Shown here: positions 27,859-36,412 of the stretch, piece after piece
Layout of the letters: the number at the start of each line of letters is the position of its first letter
How positions within the stretch are numbered: position 1 is the first letter of the stretch
The notes under the pieces: model-generated
Database searches by the model: none
Told to the model about the DNA's origin: nothing
The model's input: the letters and a program-made list of their open reading frames with translations, nothing else
NCBI RefSeq assembly: GCF_019797765.1
Contig: NZ_CP081862.1
Span: 2,294,001 to 2,358,000 of the forward strand
Direction: 5' to 3'
Source of the DNA: Cellulomonas sp. C5510
GTDB taxonomy: Bacteria; Actinomycetota; Actinomycetes; Actinomycetales; Cellulomonadaceae
DNA length: 64,000 bases
Made by a program: the position numbers and the translations under genes

Positions 27859-29178
27859 TCAGACCGCCGGCGCCGGCCGCTCCCGCCGCCACGCCCGGGC
27901 ACCCGCGAGCGCCGCCACGCCGCCGGACACGGCGACCACGGGGACCACGACGAACGCGGCGTGCGTACCGACCGCGTCCGCGAGCGCGCCCAGGAGGAAC
28001 GGCGCGATCCCGATCGCCAGCCCGCCGGCGACGGTCGCGCGCGCCTGCGCCGCGTCGGTCGCGCCCGCGGACGCCCCGAGCAGCAGCGCGACGCCCAGCG
28101 GGTAGTGCGCGCCGTACCCGAGGCCCGCCAGGAACAGGCCCGCGAGCGCCACGGACGCGCTGGTCGCCGTCCACAGCACGGCCCAGCCGGCGACCGCCAC
28201 GCCGAACGCCGCCGCGAGCAGCCGGGCGGGCGACACCCGCAGCGACAGCGGCCCGACCACGAACCGGATCAGCGTCATGCCCGCGACCAGGCCGGCCGTC
28301 GTCGCGGTGGCGATCCCGGCGCCGGCGCCGGTGCGCTCCCGCACGAGGTCCGTGGCCCAGTACGTCGTGGCGTTCTCGACCGCGATCGCCGCGACGATCG
28401 TCACGAGGAACCACCGCGACGCGTGCACCGCCCGGCCCGGCCCGCCTCCGGGTCCGGATCCTGCAGCGCCTTCAGCGACGGCCCCGACCGGGCCCGCTCC
28501 GGGCCCACCGGCCGCTGCCAGGCCCGTCCCGGCCGCGTCGGTACCAGGCGCGCCGCTCACGACGGCGGCCTGCTCGGCCTGGCCGCGGCCCAGCGCGCCG
28601 CCGACCGGCAGACGCCGGATCAGCACCGCGGTGGCCAGCGCGATCACGCCGGTCACGGCGACCGCCGGGCGCCAGCCCCAGCCGATGGCCACGCACGCGC
28701 CGACTGCGAGCGGCCCGAGCAGCCCCAGGCCCGAGCCCACGCCGTTCGCCTCGGTCACCGCCGCCGAGGCGGCCCGGCCGTGGTGGTCGGCGAGCCCGGT
28801 CAGGGACGCGCTGATGATCATGTTGCCGCCGACGGCGAGGACGACGACGGCCGACAGGGTGACGGCCAGCAAGGTGCCGGTCGTGAGCAGCGCGGTACCG
28901 GCGGCGATCACCACGCCCGCCCCCGCGACCACGGCGCGCCGGCCGAACCGCCGGATGGCCCGCGGCGTCAGGGCCGCGGCGCCCACCGCGCCGACCGCCA
29001 TCGCCGTGCCGTGCAGGCCGGCCTGGGCGTGGGTGACGTCGAGCTCGCGCGCGAGCAGCGGGACGCTCGGGTTGAACGAGTAGAGGAACCAGCCCCAGGT
29101 GACGAACGACCCGTAGAGGGTGAGGGTGAGCCGGTCCCGGTGGAGCCGCGGCGGGTCCGCCGCGGTGCGTGTCGTCAC
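27859..29178 (-). CDS. MFS transporter
   Basis: A 439-residue major facilitator with 12 predicted helices. The A-motif-like loop is PRAIRRFGRRAVVAGAG after TM2. The central cytoplasmic loop (about residues 200-245) is long and made of Gly/Ala/Pro, typical of disordered linkers. Substrate unknown. TAGGGT (29190-29185) lies 6 nt before the GTG, predicting a leaderless message. The amidohydrolase follows on the same strand, so the pair may be co-transcribed. Confidence 0.87.
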   Translation of the reverse strand: MTTRTAADPPRLHRDRLTLTLYGSFVTWGWFLYSFNPSVPLLARELDVTHAQAGLHGTAMAVGAVGAAALTPRAIRRFGRRAVVAGAGVVIAAGTALLTTGTLLAVTLSAVVVLAVGGNMIISASLTGLADHHGRAASAAVTEANGVGSGLGLLGPLAVGACVAIGWGWRPAVAVTGVIALATAVLIRRLPVGGALGRGQAEQAAVVSGAPGTDAAGTGLAAAGGPGAGPVGAVAEGAAGSGPGGGPGRAVHASRWFLVTIVAAIAVENATTYWATDLVRERTGAGAGIATATTAGLVAGMTLIRFVVGPLSLRVSPARLLAAAFGVAVAGWAVLWTATSASVALAGLFLAGLGYGAHYPLGVALLLGASAGATDAAQARATVAGGLAIGIAPFLLGALADAVGTHAAFVVVPVVAVSGGVAALAGARAWRRERPAPAV

Positions 29179-29220
29179 GCGCCGACCCTACTGGTCGCGG
29201 GCGGGCGGCCGGCGGGCCTT

Positions 29221-29254
29221 CCGGCCCGGTGGCGTGCGAGCACCACCGGGCCGG
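29221..29254 (-). terminator. terminator of the ABC exporter operon
   Basis: CCGGCCCGGTGG (29221-29232) pairs perfectly with CCACCGGGCCGG (29243-29254) over a 10-nt loop, 10 bp after the stop of the exporter gene. It also lies upstream of the MFS promoter, insulating the two units. Confidence 0.75.
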
Positions 29255-29264
29255 GACCGGGTGC

Positions 29265-31340
29265 TCAGTCCTCCACGGACGCCACCGCGGCGGCGAACTG
29301 GCTCGCGTACAGCCGGGCGTACGCCCCGCCGGCCGCGAGCAGCTCGTGGTGCGAGCCCTGCTCGACGATCGCGCCGCGCTCCATCACCAGGATCACGTCG
29401 GCGTCGCGGATGGTGGACAGCCGGTGCGCGATGACGAAGGACGTCCGCCCCGACCGCAGCGCGTTCATCGCCTGCTGCACGAGCACCTCGGTGCGGGTGT
29501 CCACCGACGACGTCGCCTCGTCGAGGACGAGGATCGCGGGGTCGGCGAGGAACGCGCGGGCGATCGTCAGCAGCTGCTTCTCGCCCGCCGAGAGGTTCGC
29601 GGCCTCGTCGTCGACGACGGTGTCGTAGCCGTCGGGCAGCGCCCGCACGAACTGGTCGACGTGCGTGGCCACCGCGGCCTCGACCAGCCGGTCCTCGTCG
29701 ACGTCCTCGACCCCGTAGGCGATGTTGTCGCGGATGGTGCCCCCGAACAGCCAGGTGTCCTGGAGCACCATCCCGATCTGCGAGCGCAGGTCGTCGCGCG
29801 TCAGGCTGCGGGTGTCCACGCCGTCGAGCGTGATGCGGCCGCCGTCGATCTCGTAGAACCGCATGAGCAGGTTCACCAGCGTGGTCTTGCCCGCGCCGGT
29901 CGGGCCGACGATCGCGACCGTCCGCCCCGGCTCCGCGACGAGCGACAGGTCGTCGATGAGCGGCGTCTCCGGCACGTACCGGAACGCCACGTCCTCGAAC
30001 ACGACCCGCCCCGCGACCCGCGCCGGCAGCCGCTCGGGCCGCGCCGGGTCCGGGTCCTGCTCCGGCGCGTCGAGCAGGTCGAACACCCGCTCCGCCGAGG
30101 CCACGCCGGACTGCAGCAGGTTCATCATCGACGCGATCTGCGTGATGGGCTGCGTGAACTGCCGCGAGTACTGGATGAACGCCTGCACGTCGCCCAGCGT
30201 CATCGTGCCGGACGCGACCCGCAGGCCGCCGACCACCGCCACGATGACGTAGTTGAGGTTCGCGATGAACCCCATCGCCGGCTGGATGATCCCCGAGATG
30301 AACTGCGCCCGGAACGACGCGGCGTACAGGTCGGCGTTCTGGTCGTGGAACTCCTGCACGGCCTGCTCCTGGCGGCCGAACACCTTGACCAGCGCGTGGC
30401 CGGTGTACATCTCCTCGATGTGGGCGTTCAGCGTGCCCGTGACACGCCACTGCTGGACGAACTGCGGCTGGGAGCGCTTGGCGATCGCCGTGGTCACGAC
30501 CACCGAGAGCGGGATCGTCACCAGCGCCACCACCGCGAGCAGCGGCGAGATCCAGAACATCATCCCGAGCACGCCGAGCACGGTCAGCACCGAGGTGATG
30601 AGCTGCGACAGCGTCTGCTGGAGGGTCTGCGCGACGTTGTCGATGTCGTTCGTCACCCGGCTCAGCACCTCGCCGCGCGGCTGCCCGTCGAAGTACTTCA
30701 GGGGCAGCCGGCCGAGCTTCGCCTCGACGTCGCGCCGCAGGCCCGCGACCGTGCGCTGCACGGCGCCGGTGGTGATGTAGCCCTGCAGCCAGCTGAACAG
30801 CGCCGACCCGACGTAGATCGCCACGACCGCGAGCAGCAGCGTGCGCAGCCGCGTGAAGTCGACGCCCTGGCCGGGGACGACCTGCATGGCGCCGAGCATG
30901 TCGGCGAGCCGGTCCTGCCCCTGGGCGCGGAGCCCCTCGATCGCCTGCGCCTGCGTGGTGCCGGCGGGCAGCCGCTGGCCGATGATGCCCTCGAAGATGA
31001 CGTTCGTGGCGTTGCCCAGCACCTTCGGCCCGGTGACCGCGAGGGCCACCGAGACGACGCCGAGCACCATCACGAGTGCCAGGCGCCACCGCTCGGGCCG
31101 CAGGACGCCCAGCAGGCGGCGGCCCGAGGCCGCGAAGTCGAGGGACTTCTCCCCCGGCATCCCCATGCCGCCCATCGGGCCCATGTGGCCGCCGCGGGGA
31201 CGGGGCAGGCGCCCGGCCGGTGCCGCCGCGGCGGACGCCTGGGCGGGCGGCTCGGTGGCGGTGTCGGGGGCGGACCCGGCGGGCGCGGTTCCCGCGGGGG
31301 CGGTCCCGGTGGGCCGGCGGCCCTCGTGCTCGGCGCTCAT
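29265..31340 (-). CDS. ABC exporter subunit with canonical ATP site
   Basis: A 691-residue half-transporter: a disordered Pro/Ala/Gly/Met N-terminus (about 1-65), a six-helix exporter domain (about 75-400) and an ATPase (about 430-680). Walker A is GPTGAGKTT; Walker B with catalytic Glu is ILVLDEATSSVD; the H-loop is VIAHRLSTI. Its signature is altered to NLSAGEKQL. With its partner it forms a heterodimeric multidrug-type exporter in which one ATP site is defective. The 5' end is 4 bp inside the partner gene (ATGA-type overlap with a GGAGG site). Confidence 0.93.
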   Translation of the reverse strand: MSAEHEGRRPTGTAPAGTAPAGSAPDTATEPPAQASAAAAPAGRLPRPRGGHMGPMGGMGMPGEKSLDFAASGRRLLGVLRPERWRLALVMVLGVVSVALAVTGPKVLGNATNVIFEGIIGQRLPAGTTQAQAIEGLRAQGQDRLADMLGAMQVVPGQGVDFTRLRTLLLAVVAIYVGSALFSWLQGYITTGAVQRTVAGLRRDVEAKLGRLPLKYFDGQPRGEVLSRVTNDIDNVAQTLQQTLSQLITSVLTVLGVLGMMFWISPLLAVVALVTIPLSVVVTTAIAKRSQPQFVQQWRVTGTLNAHIEEMYTGHALVKVFGRQEQAVQEFHDQNADLYAASFRAQFISGIIQPAMGFIANLNYVIVAVVGGLRVASGTMTLGDVQAFIQYSRQFTQPITQIASMMNLLQSGVASAERVFDLLDAPEQDPDPARPERLPARVAGRVVFEDVAFRYVPETPLIDDLSLVAEPGRTVAIVGPTGAGKTTLVNLLMRFYEIDGGRITLDGVDTRSLTRDDLRSQIGMVLQDTWLFGGTIRDNIAYGVEDVDEDRLVEAAVATHVDQFVRALPDGYDTVVDDEAANLSAGEKQLLTIARAFLADPAILVLDEATSSVDTRTEVLVQQAMNALRSGRTSFVIAHRLSTIRDADVILVMERGAIVEQGSHHELLAAGGAYARLYASQFAAAVASVED

Positions 31341-33070
31341 GCCGCCTCCTCCGCGCTGATCTGGGAGTACACGATCTCCTGGTAGGTGCGGCAGGTCTCC
31401 ATCAGCTCCGCGTGCGTGCCGGTGCCGACCACGGCGCCCTCGTCGAGGACGACGATGCGGTCGGCGTCGCGGATGGTCGCGACCCGCTGGGCGACCACGA
31501 CGACCGCCGAGTGCCGCGTCTCCGGGACGAGCGCGGCCCGCAGCGCGGCGTCCGTGGCGAAGTCGAGCGCCGAGAACGAGTCGTCGAACAGGTAGATCGC
31601 CGGGCGGCGGACCAGGGCGCGTGCGATCGCGAGCCGCTGCCGCTGACCGCCCGAGACGTTCGTGCCGCCCTGGGCGATCGGGGCCTCCAGTCCGCCGGGC
31701 ATCTCGGCGACGAACGACCGGGCCTGCGCCACCTCGAGCGCGTGCCAGAGCTCCTCGTCGGTCGCATCGGGGTTGCCGTAGCGCAGGTTCGACGCGACCG
31801 TCCCGCTGAACAGGTACGGGCGCTGCGGCACCAGGCCGATCAGGCTCCACAGCGTGTCCGGCGCGAGCTCGCGCACGTCGACGCCGTCGATCAGCACCGA
31901 CCCGCCGGTCACGTCGAAGAGCCGCGGCACCAGGTTGACGAGGGTCGTCTTGCCCGAGCCGGTCGAGCCGATGACCGCCGTGGTCTCCCCCGGCGCTGCC
32001 ACCAGGTCGATCCCGTGCAGCACCGCCCGCTCGGCACCCGGGTAGCGGAACTCGACGTCCCGCAGCTCGAGCCGGCCCTGCGGCCTCGGCAGCGCGACCG
32101 GCACGGCGGGCGGGACGACGGACGTCTCGGTGTCGAGCACCGCGGTGATGCGCTCCGACGACACCACGGCGCGCGGCACCATGACGAACATCATCGAGGC
32201 CATCATCACGGCCATGAGGATGTACATGATGTAGGACAGGAACGCCGTCAGGGCGCCGATCTGCATCTCCCCCGCGTCGATGCGCCGGGCGCCGAACCAC
32301 AGCACCCCGACGCTCGTCACGTTCATGATGAGCATGACGACCGGGAACATCAGCGCCATCAGCCGGCCGGCGCGCAGCGAGGTGTCGAAGAGCGCGTCGT
32401 TCGCGACCTCGAACCGCTCCGCCTCGCGGCGCTCCCGCACGAACGCCCGGATGACGCGCAGGCCGGTGATCTGCTCGCGCATGACCCGGTTGATCGCGTC
32501 GATGCGCTGCTGCATCGTCCGGAAGTACGGGACCATCCGGGACACGATGAAGCCGACGACGGCCGCGAGCACCGGCACGACGACCAGCAGCAGGCTCGAC
32601 AGCGCGACGTCCTGCTGCAGGGCGAGCACGACGCCGCCGACCAGCATGATCGGCGCCATCAGCATGATGGTGAAGGACAGCAGCGCCACCATCTGCACCT
32701 GCTGCACGTCGTTGGTGGTGCGGGTGATGAGCGACGGAGCGCCGAACTGCCCGACCTCGCGCGCCGAGAACGTCTGCACGTGGGTGAACAGCCGCTCGCG
32801 CACGTCGCGGCCGAACGACATGGCGACCTGCGCGCCGAAGTACACGGCGCTGACGGAGCAGATCACCTGCAGCAGGCTGATGCCGAGCATGACGGCGCCG
32901 ATGCGCATGATGTAGCCGGTGTCGCCGACGGCGACGCCCTTGTCGATGATGTCCGCGTTGAGCGTGGGCAGGTACAGGGTGGCGACGGTCTGCGCGAGCT
33001 GGAGCAGCAGCACGGCGCCGACCTGGGCCCGGTACGGCCGCAGGTGCTCGCGGAGCAGGCGGAGCAGCAT
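31337..33070 (-). CDS. ABC exporter subunit with degenerate ATP site
   Basis: A 577-residue half-transporter: six-helix exporter domain (about 1-310) and ATPase (about 330-570). The signature NVSGGQRQRLAIAR is intact, but the residue after Walker B is Asp (IYLFDDSFSALD) rather than the catalytic Glu, and the switch His is Gln (VVVAQRVATI). The partner shows the reverse pattern: good Walker B, altered signature. This is the arrangement of heterodimeric exporters such as TM287/288 and BmrCD, giving one hydrolysing and one holding site. The ATG follows CAGGAG. TetR lies 136 bp upstream on the same strand. Confidence 0.94.
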   Translation of the reverse strand: MLLRLLREHLRPYRAQVGAVLLLQLAQTVATLYLPTLNADIIDKGVAVGDTGYIMRIGAVMLGISLLQVICSVSAVYFGAQVAMSFGRDVRERLFTHVQTFSAREVGQFGAPSLITRTTNDVQQVQMVALLSFTIMLMAPIMLVGGVVLALQQDVALSSLLLVVVPVLAAVVGFIVSRMVPYFRTMQQRIDAINRVMREQITGLRVIRAFVRERREAERFEVANDALFDTSLRAGRLMALMFPVVMLIMNVTSVGVLWFGARRIDAGEMQIGALTAFLSYIMYILMAVMMASMMFVMVPRAVVSSERITAVLDTETSVVPPAVPVALPRPQGRLELRDVEFRYPGAERAVLHGIDLVAAPGETTAVIGSTGSGKTTLVNLVPRLFDVTGGSVLIDGVDVRELAPDTLWSLIGLVPQRPYLFSGTVASNLRYGNPDATDEELWHALEVAQARSFVAEMPGGLEAPIAQGGTNVSGGQRQRLAIARALVRRPAIYLFDDSFSALDFATDAALRAALVPETRHSAVVVVAQRVATIRDADRIVVLDEGAVVGTGTHAELMETCRTYQEIVYSQISAEEAA

Positions 33071-33206
33071 GGGACTCCTGAGGTTCCGGACGGGGTGGGG
33101 GCGGGTCGCCCGGCACGTGTGCCGGGCGGTGCGGCGTCCGCGGGCGGGCGTCGTGAGGTCGCGTCGACGGGGGCGAGCCCGGCACGACAGGGGGTGCGAC
33201 GTGCCG

Positions 33207-33944
33207 TCAGGTGCGGGCGGCGCCGTGCAGCAGGACCTCGACGAGGTCGGCCACCATGGCGTCGGCGTCCTCGGGCAGGAACGGGAAGCCGTGACCCATC
33301 ACGGCGGCCAGCAGGACCCCGGCGAGCCGCTCGGGCTCGACCCGGAGATCGTCCTCGTAGGCGGCGATCCGGCGGGTGACGACCGCCTTCTCCTCGGCGA
33401 GCGCGCGCGTGAGGGCGTCGCGTCCGGGCATCGCGGGGTGGCCGCGGCCGTGCGGGACCGGCGGGTGGAACGCGCCGCTCTCCGCGTCCGGCCCGGGAGC
33501 GCGGCCGGCGTGGCGGGCGGCGTCGCGCCCGGTGACGTCCGCGCCGCGCGCCTCCCTGATGCGCTCTGCCCGCCGGCCCTCGTCCGACGTGAGGAGCGTG
33601 TGCAGCCCGACCATGACGCGGCGCGCGCGGCGGCCGTGGTCGAGCACGACCCGGGCGATCTGCGCCAGCTCGTCCGCGAGCGACGAGGCCTGCGGCAGCG
33701 CCTCGATCTCCCGGACGCCGACCTGCGGGTCCAGCGCGCGCTCGGCGGCCGTGCGCAGCAGCTCGACCTTGTCGTCGAACGCGCGGAACAGGGTGCCCTC
33801 CGCGACGCCCGCCGCCAGCGCGATCTGCCGGGTGGAGATCTGGGAGCCGTGCTGCACGAGGAGCGGGATGGTGGCCGCCGCGATGGCGTCACGGCGCTCC
33901 TCGCGGCTCATCGGCCGCGCGCGTCCGCTCCTCGTCTCCTCCAC
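33207..33944 (-). CDS. TetR-family transcriptional regulator
   Basis: A 245-residue repressor. The HTH is at about residues 15-60 (RRDAIAAATIPLLVQHGSQI, TRQIALAAGVAEGTLFRAF, then DDKVELL). The C-terminal ligand domain is unspecific. The GTG at 33944 is preferred over an upstream ATG because TACGAT lies exactly 7 nt before it, predicting a leaderless message, and the upstream frame would run through the operator. It precedes the two exporter genes on the same strand and likely represses the whole operon until a drug binds. Confidence 0.92.
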   Translation of the reverse strand: MEETRSGRARPMSREERRDAIAAATIPLLVQHGSQISTRQIALAAGVAEGTLFRAFDDKVELLRTAAERALDPQVGVREIEALPQASSLADELAQIARVVLDHGRRARRVMVGLHTLLTSDEGRRAERIREARGADVTGRDAARHAGRAPGPDAESGAFHPPVPHGRGHPAMPGRDALTRALAEEKAVVTRRIAAYEDDLRVEPERLAGVLLAAVMGHGFPFLPEDADAMVADLVEVLLHGAART

Positions 33945-33951
33945 GCCGCCG

Positions 33952-33976
33952 ATCGTAAATGAGTGAGCACTCACTC
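33952..33976 (-). promoter_or_regulatory. tetR promoter and overlapping operators
   Basis: Two perfect palindromes overlap, 2 bp out of register: TGAGTG-AG-CACTCA (33960-33973) and GAGTGA-GCAC-TCACTC (33961-33976). The -10 TACGAT is at 33957-33952, so the operator covers the spacer and -35 region of the tetR promoter. TGAGTG/CACTCA arms are common in TetR operators next to exporters. Confidence 0.7.
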
Positions 33977-34040
33977 GTCCAATCCACTCGCGCCCCGCAC
34001 CGCGGACGCCCGCACCCTCCACGCCCGCCTGGCCCGTTCA

Positions 34041-34259
34041 CCGAGATGCCAGGACACGCCCGGGAACCACGCCGGACCCTCGGCGTGTCCTGGACTCTCG
34101 CCGCGCAGCCACCCGGGCCCGAGACGCACGCGGGACGCACGCGCGGTCATGCCCGGCCACGGTCAGCCGCCCGCGCACGCACGCACGCACGCACCGCGCC
34201 GAGAGTCCAGGACACGCCCGAGTTCCGTGCATGACCGTGGGCGTGTCCTGGACTCTCGG
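34041..34259. repeat. four-copy inverted-word repeat region
   Basis: The 19-bp word CGAGAGTCCAGGACACGCC occurs four times in alternating orientation: 34042-34060 (+, two mismatches), 34082-34100 (-), 34200-34218 (+) and 34240-34258 (-). The last pair forms a 21-bp perfect stem (34199-34219 with 34239-34259) and a 19-nt loop; the first pair forms a 12-bp stem. The 33977-34400 interval has no credible gene; it lies between the SPFH gene 3' end and the tetR promoter. The rest is C/G-rich low-complexity sequence, including the GCAC microsatellite. Confidence 0.85.
34175..34194. repeat. GCAC tetranucleotide microsatellite, five units
   Basis: Five uninterrupted GCAC units between the two hairpin pairs of the 34-kb repeat region. 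A candidate for slippage; non-coding. Confidence 0.85.
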
Positions 34260-34400
34260 CTCGCGGACGCAGCGCGGTCGGCGCGCGGACGGACGCGCGG
34301 GCGCCGCGCGGGTGCGGACGGACGCGGCGACGCCCGCCGGGCCGGAGCACGACGGGCGTCGACGGGTCCCCGGACCGCCTCGCGGCGGGGCCGGGTCAGG

Positions 34401-35609
34401 TCAGGGCTGGGCGGGCGGTGGGGTCGTCCCGGCGTCCGGCTCCGTCGGCAGCGGAGCCGGCGGCGGGGGCGTCGGCGGCACCGAACCGTGCCGCGGGCGC
34501 TGGCCCGCCTCAGCGACCGGGTCGAACGGCCGGCCGCTGAACGTGCCCGCGCTCGTGGCGTCGGCGGTCGCCGCCTCGGACTCGCGACGGGCCTCGGCCA
34601 GCGCCTCCTTCGGGTCGGTGAGCGCGACCGGCGGCAGGTCCTCCGCCGACAGCGGCGACTCCCCCGCGCGTCGACCGGACGACGGCTCCCCCTGCTCGGC
34701 ACCCGGCACCGCCCCGCCGAACGCACCGGCGAACCCTTGCGCGAACTGGCTCAGCGCACCCGTGAGCTCCGACGGCACGATCCACACCTTGTTGGCCGGG
34801 GTCGACGCGAGCTTGGGCAGCGCCTGCAGGTACTGGTACGCCAGCAGCTTGGGGTCGGCGTCTCCGCGGTGGACCGCGTCGAACACCTGGAGGATCGCGC
34901 GCGACTCCCCCTCTGCGGTGAGGATCGCCGACTGCGCGGCACCCTCGGCCCGCAGGATCGCCGCCTGCTTCTCACCCTCGGCGGTGAGGATCTGGGACTG
35001 CTTGACGCCCTCCGCGGTCAGGATCGCGGCGCGGCGGTCGCGCTCGGCCCGCATCTGCTGCTCCATCGCGCCCTGCACCGAGGCGGGCGGGTCGATGCTC
35101 TTCAGCTCGACGCGGTTCACCCGGATGCCCCACTTGCCGGTCGCCTCGTCGAGGACGCCGCGGAGCTGCCCGTTGATCTGGTCGCGGCTGGTCAGCGTCT
35201 GCTCGAGGTCCATCGAGCCGATGACGTTGCGCAGCGTCGTGACGGTGAGCTGCTCGATGCCCGTGATGTAGTTGGCGATCTCGTAGACCGCCGACTTGGG
35301 TTCGGTCACCTGGAAGTAGATGACCGTGTCGATGCTGACCACGAGGTTGTCCGAGGTGATCACCGGCTGGGGCGGGAACGACACCACCTGCTCGCGCAGG
35401 TCGACGCCGGCGCGGACCCGGTCGATGAACGGGACGATCAGGTGCAGGCCGGCGTCCATCGTGCGGTGGTACCGCCCGAGGCGCTCGACGAGCAGCGCCA
35501 CCGTCTGCGGCACGATCCGCACGGCGCGGACCAGGGTCACCACCACGAAGATCGCCAGGACGGCGATGAACGCCCACCCCACGATCGTGCCGATGTTCGG
35601 GTCGTCCAC
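34401..35609 (-). CDS. SPFH/band-7 domain protein (stomatin-like)
   Basis: A 402-residue membrane-anchored protein. One N-terminal transmembrane helix (about 8-30, IVGWAFIAVLAIFVVVTLV) is followed by the SPFH domain (VPQTVALLVERLGRYHRTMD, GLHLIVPFIDRVR, VITSDNLVVSIDTVIYFQV). A coiled coil of near-repeats follows (units like ILTAEGEKQA at about 215-255). The Pro/Ser-rich tail (about 300-402) looks disordered. Such proteins form membrane scaffolds with an NfeD partner, whose gene lies 128 bp upstream. The GTG at 35609 follows GGGAGGA. Confidence 0.92.
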   Translation of the reverse strand: MDDPNIGTIVGWAFIAVLAIFVVVTLVRAVRIVPQTVALLVERLGRYHRTMDAGLHLIVPFIDRVRAGVDLREQVVSFPPQPVITSDNLVVSIDTVIYFQVTEPKSAVYEIANYITGIEQLTVTTLRNVIGSMDLEQTLTSRDQINGQLRGVLDEATGKWGIRVNRVELKSIDPPASVQGAMEQQMRAERDRRAAILTAEGVKQSQILTAEGEKQAAILRAEGAAQSAILTAEGESRAILQVFDAVHRGDADPKLLAYQYLQALPKLASTPANKVWIVPSELTGALSQFAQGFAGAFGGAVPGAEQGEPSSGRRAGESPLSAEDLPPVALTDPKEALAEARRESEAATADATSAGTFSGRPFDPVAEAGQRPRHGSVPPTPPPPAPLPTEPDAGTTPPPAQP

Positions 35610-35737
35610 AGCCGTCCTCCCACCTCGGCCCGCTCGGGCCGTCGTCGTGCCCGGCGGCGGCCGGTCGGCCACCGCCTCCCCCGGCCGGCGGGCGTGCCCG
35701 GCGGCCGTCGAGGGTCCGTGCAGTGCGTGCGGGGCGG

Positions 35738-36244
35738 TCAGGCCCCGGCGGGCGTCCCGGGCAGCGGCCCGCCGGCCGGCCCGTCGACGTTGCCGGACGC
35801 CGGGCCCGCCACGCGGGGCACGGCCGCGATCACCGCCGTCGCCCCGTCGATCCGCGTCACGCGGACCTCCGTCCCGGTCGGGAACGACACGCCCACGTCC
35901 TCCGTGCGCGCCGACCAGACCTCACCCGCCAGCTTCACGCGGCCCCCGACGCCGTCGGTCGGGGCGACCACCACGGCCGGGCGGCCCACGAGGGCGGCGG
36001 AGTTGGTCTCCACCAGCTCGGTCCGCTCGCGCAGGCGGCGCAGCAGGAACGGCCGCAGCGCGAACAGCAGCAGCAGCGACGCCACCGCGGCGGCGACGAT
36101 CTGCACGGCGAGCGGGGCCCCGAACGCCGCCGCGATCGTGCCGGCCAGGGCACCCCCGGCCAGCATGAGGAAGATCAGGTCCAGCGTGAACATCTCGGCC
36201 ACGCCCAGCAGCAACGCGCCGCCGAGCCACCACAGCCAGCCCAT
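35738..36244 (-). CDS. NfeD-like membrane protein
   Basis: A 168-residue protein: three or so N-terminal membrane helices (about 3-70), then an OB-fold C-terminal domain (about 80-145, ALVGRPAVVVAPTDGVGGRVKL truncated here to key part GRPAVVV and GGRVKLAGEVWSAR). This matches short NfeD1b proteins that pair with SPFH proteins. The last ~20 residues are Pro/Gly-rich. Start ATG at 36244. The 168-bp region upstream holds a TAGGAT-like element and a CGGTCCGGACCG palindrome (36359-36370) and no gene. Confidence 0.9.
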   Translation of the reverse strand: MGWLWWLGGALLLGVAEMFTLDLIFLMLAGGALAGTIAAAFGAPLAVQIVAAAVASLLLLFALRPFLLRRLRERTELVETNSAALVGRPAVVVAPTDGVGGRVKLAGEVWSARTEDVGVSFPTGTEVRVTRIDGATAVIAAVPRVAGPASGNVDGPAGGPLPGTPAGA

Positions 36245-36412
36245 CGTCGGCCCCCTTCCCTGCGGGTGCCCGCGGTCCGGGCACCGTCGTCCTCGGCGGC
36301 GACCACGGCCGCTCTCCCACCGATCCTAGACGGTCCCTTGACTTCTCTGTGAGGGATACGGTCCGGACCGCCCGGCCGGAGCGTCCGCCGACGGCGCGGG
36401 CTCAGCCCCGTC

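Noticed and set aside
31337-33070. Damaged or pseudogenised ABC exporter subunit because of Asp and Gln substitutions
   Set aside because: The changes match the known degenerate site of heterodimeric exporters, the reading frame is intact and the partner has the complementary changes.
33959-34234. Possible 91-codon gene in the gap upstream of tetR
   Set aside because: Its start lies in the tetR operator and it runs through the inverted repeats and the GCAC microsatellite; no ribosome site or recognisable protein.
34041-34259. CRISPR array
   Set aside because: Only four copies, in alternating orientation, with unequal spacing and no cas genes.
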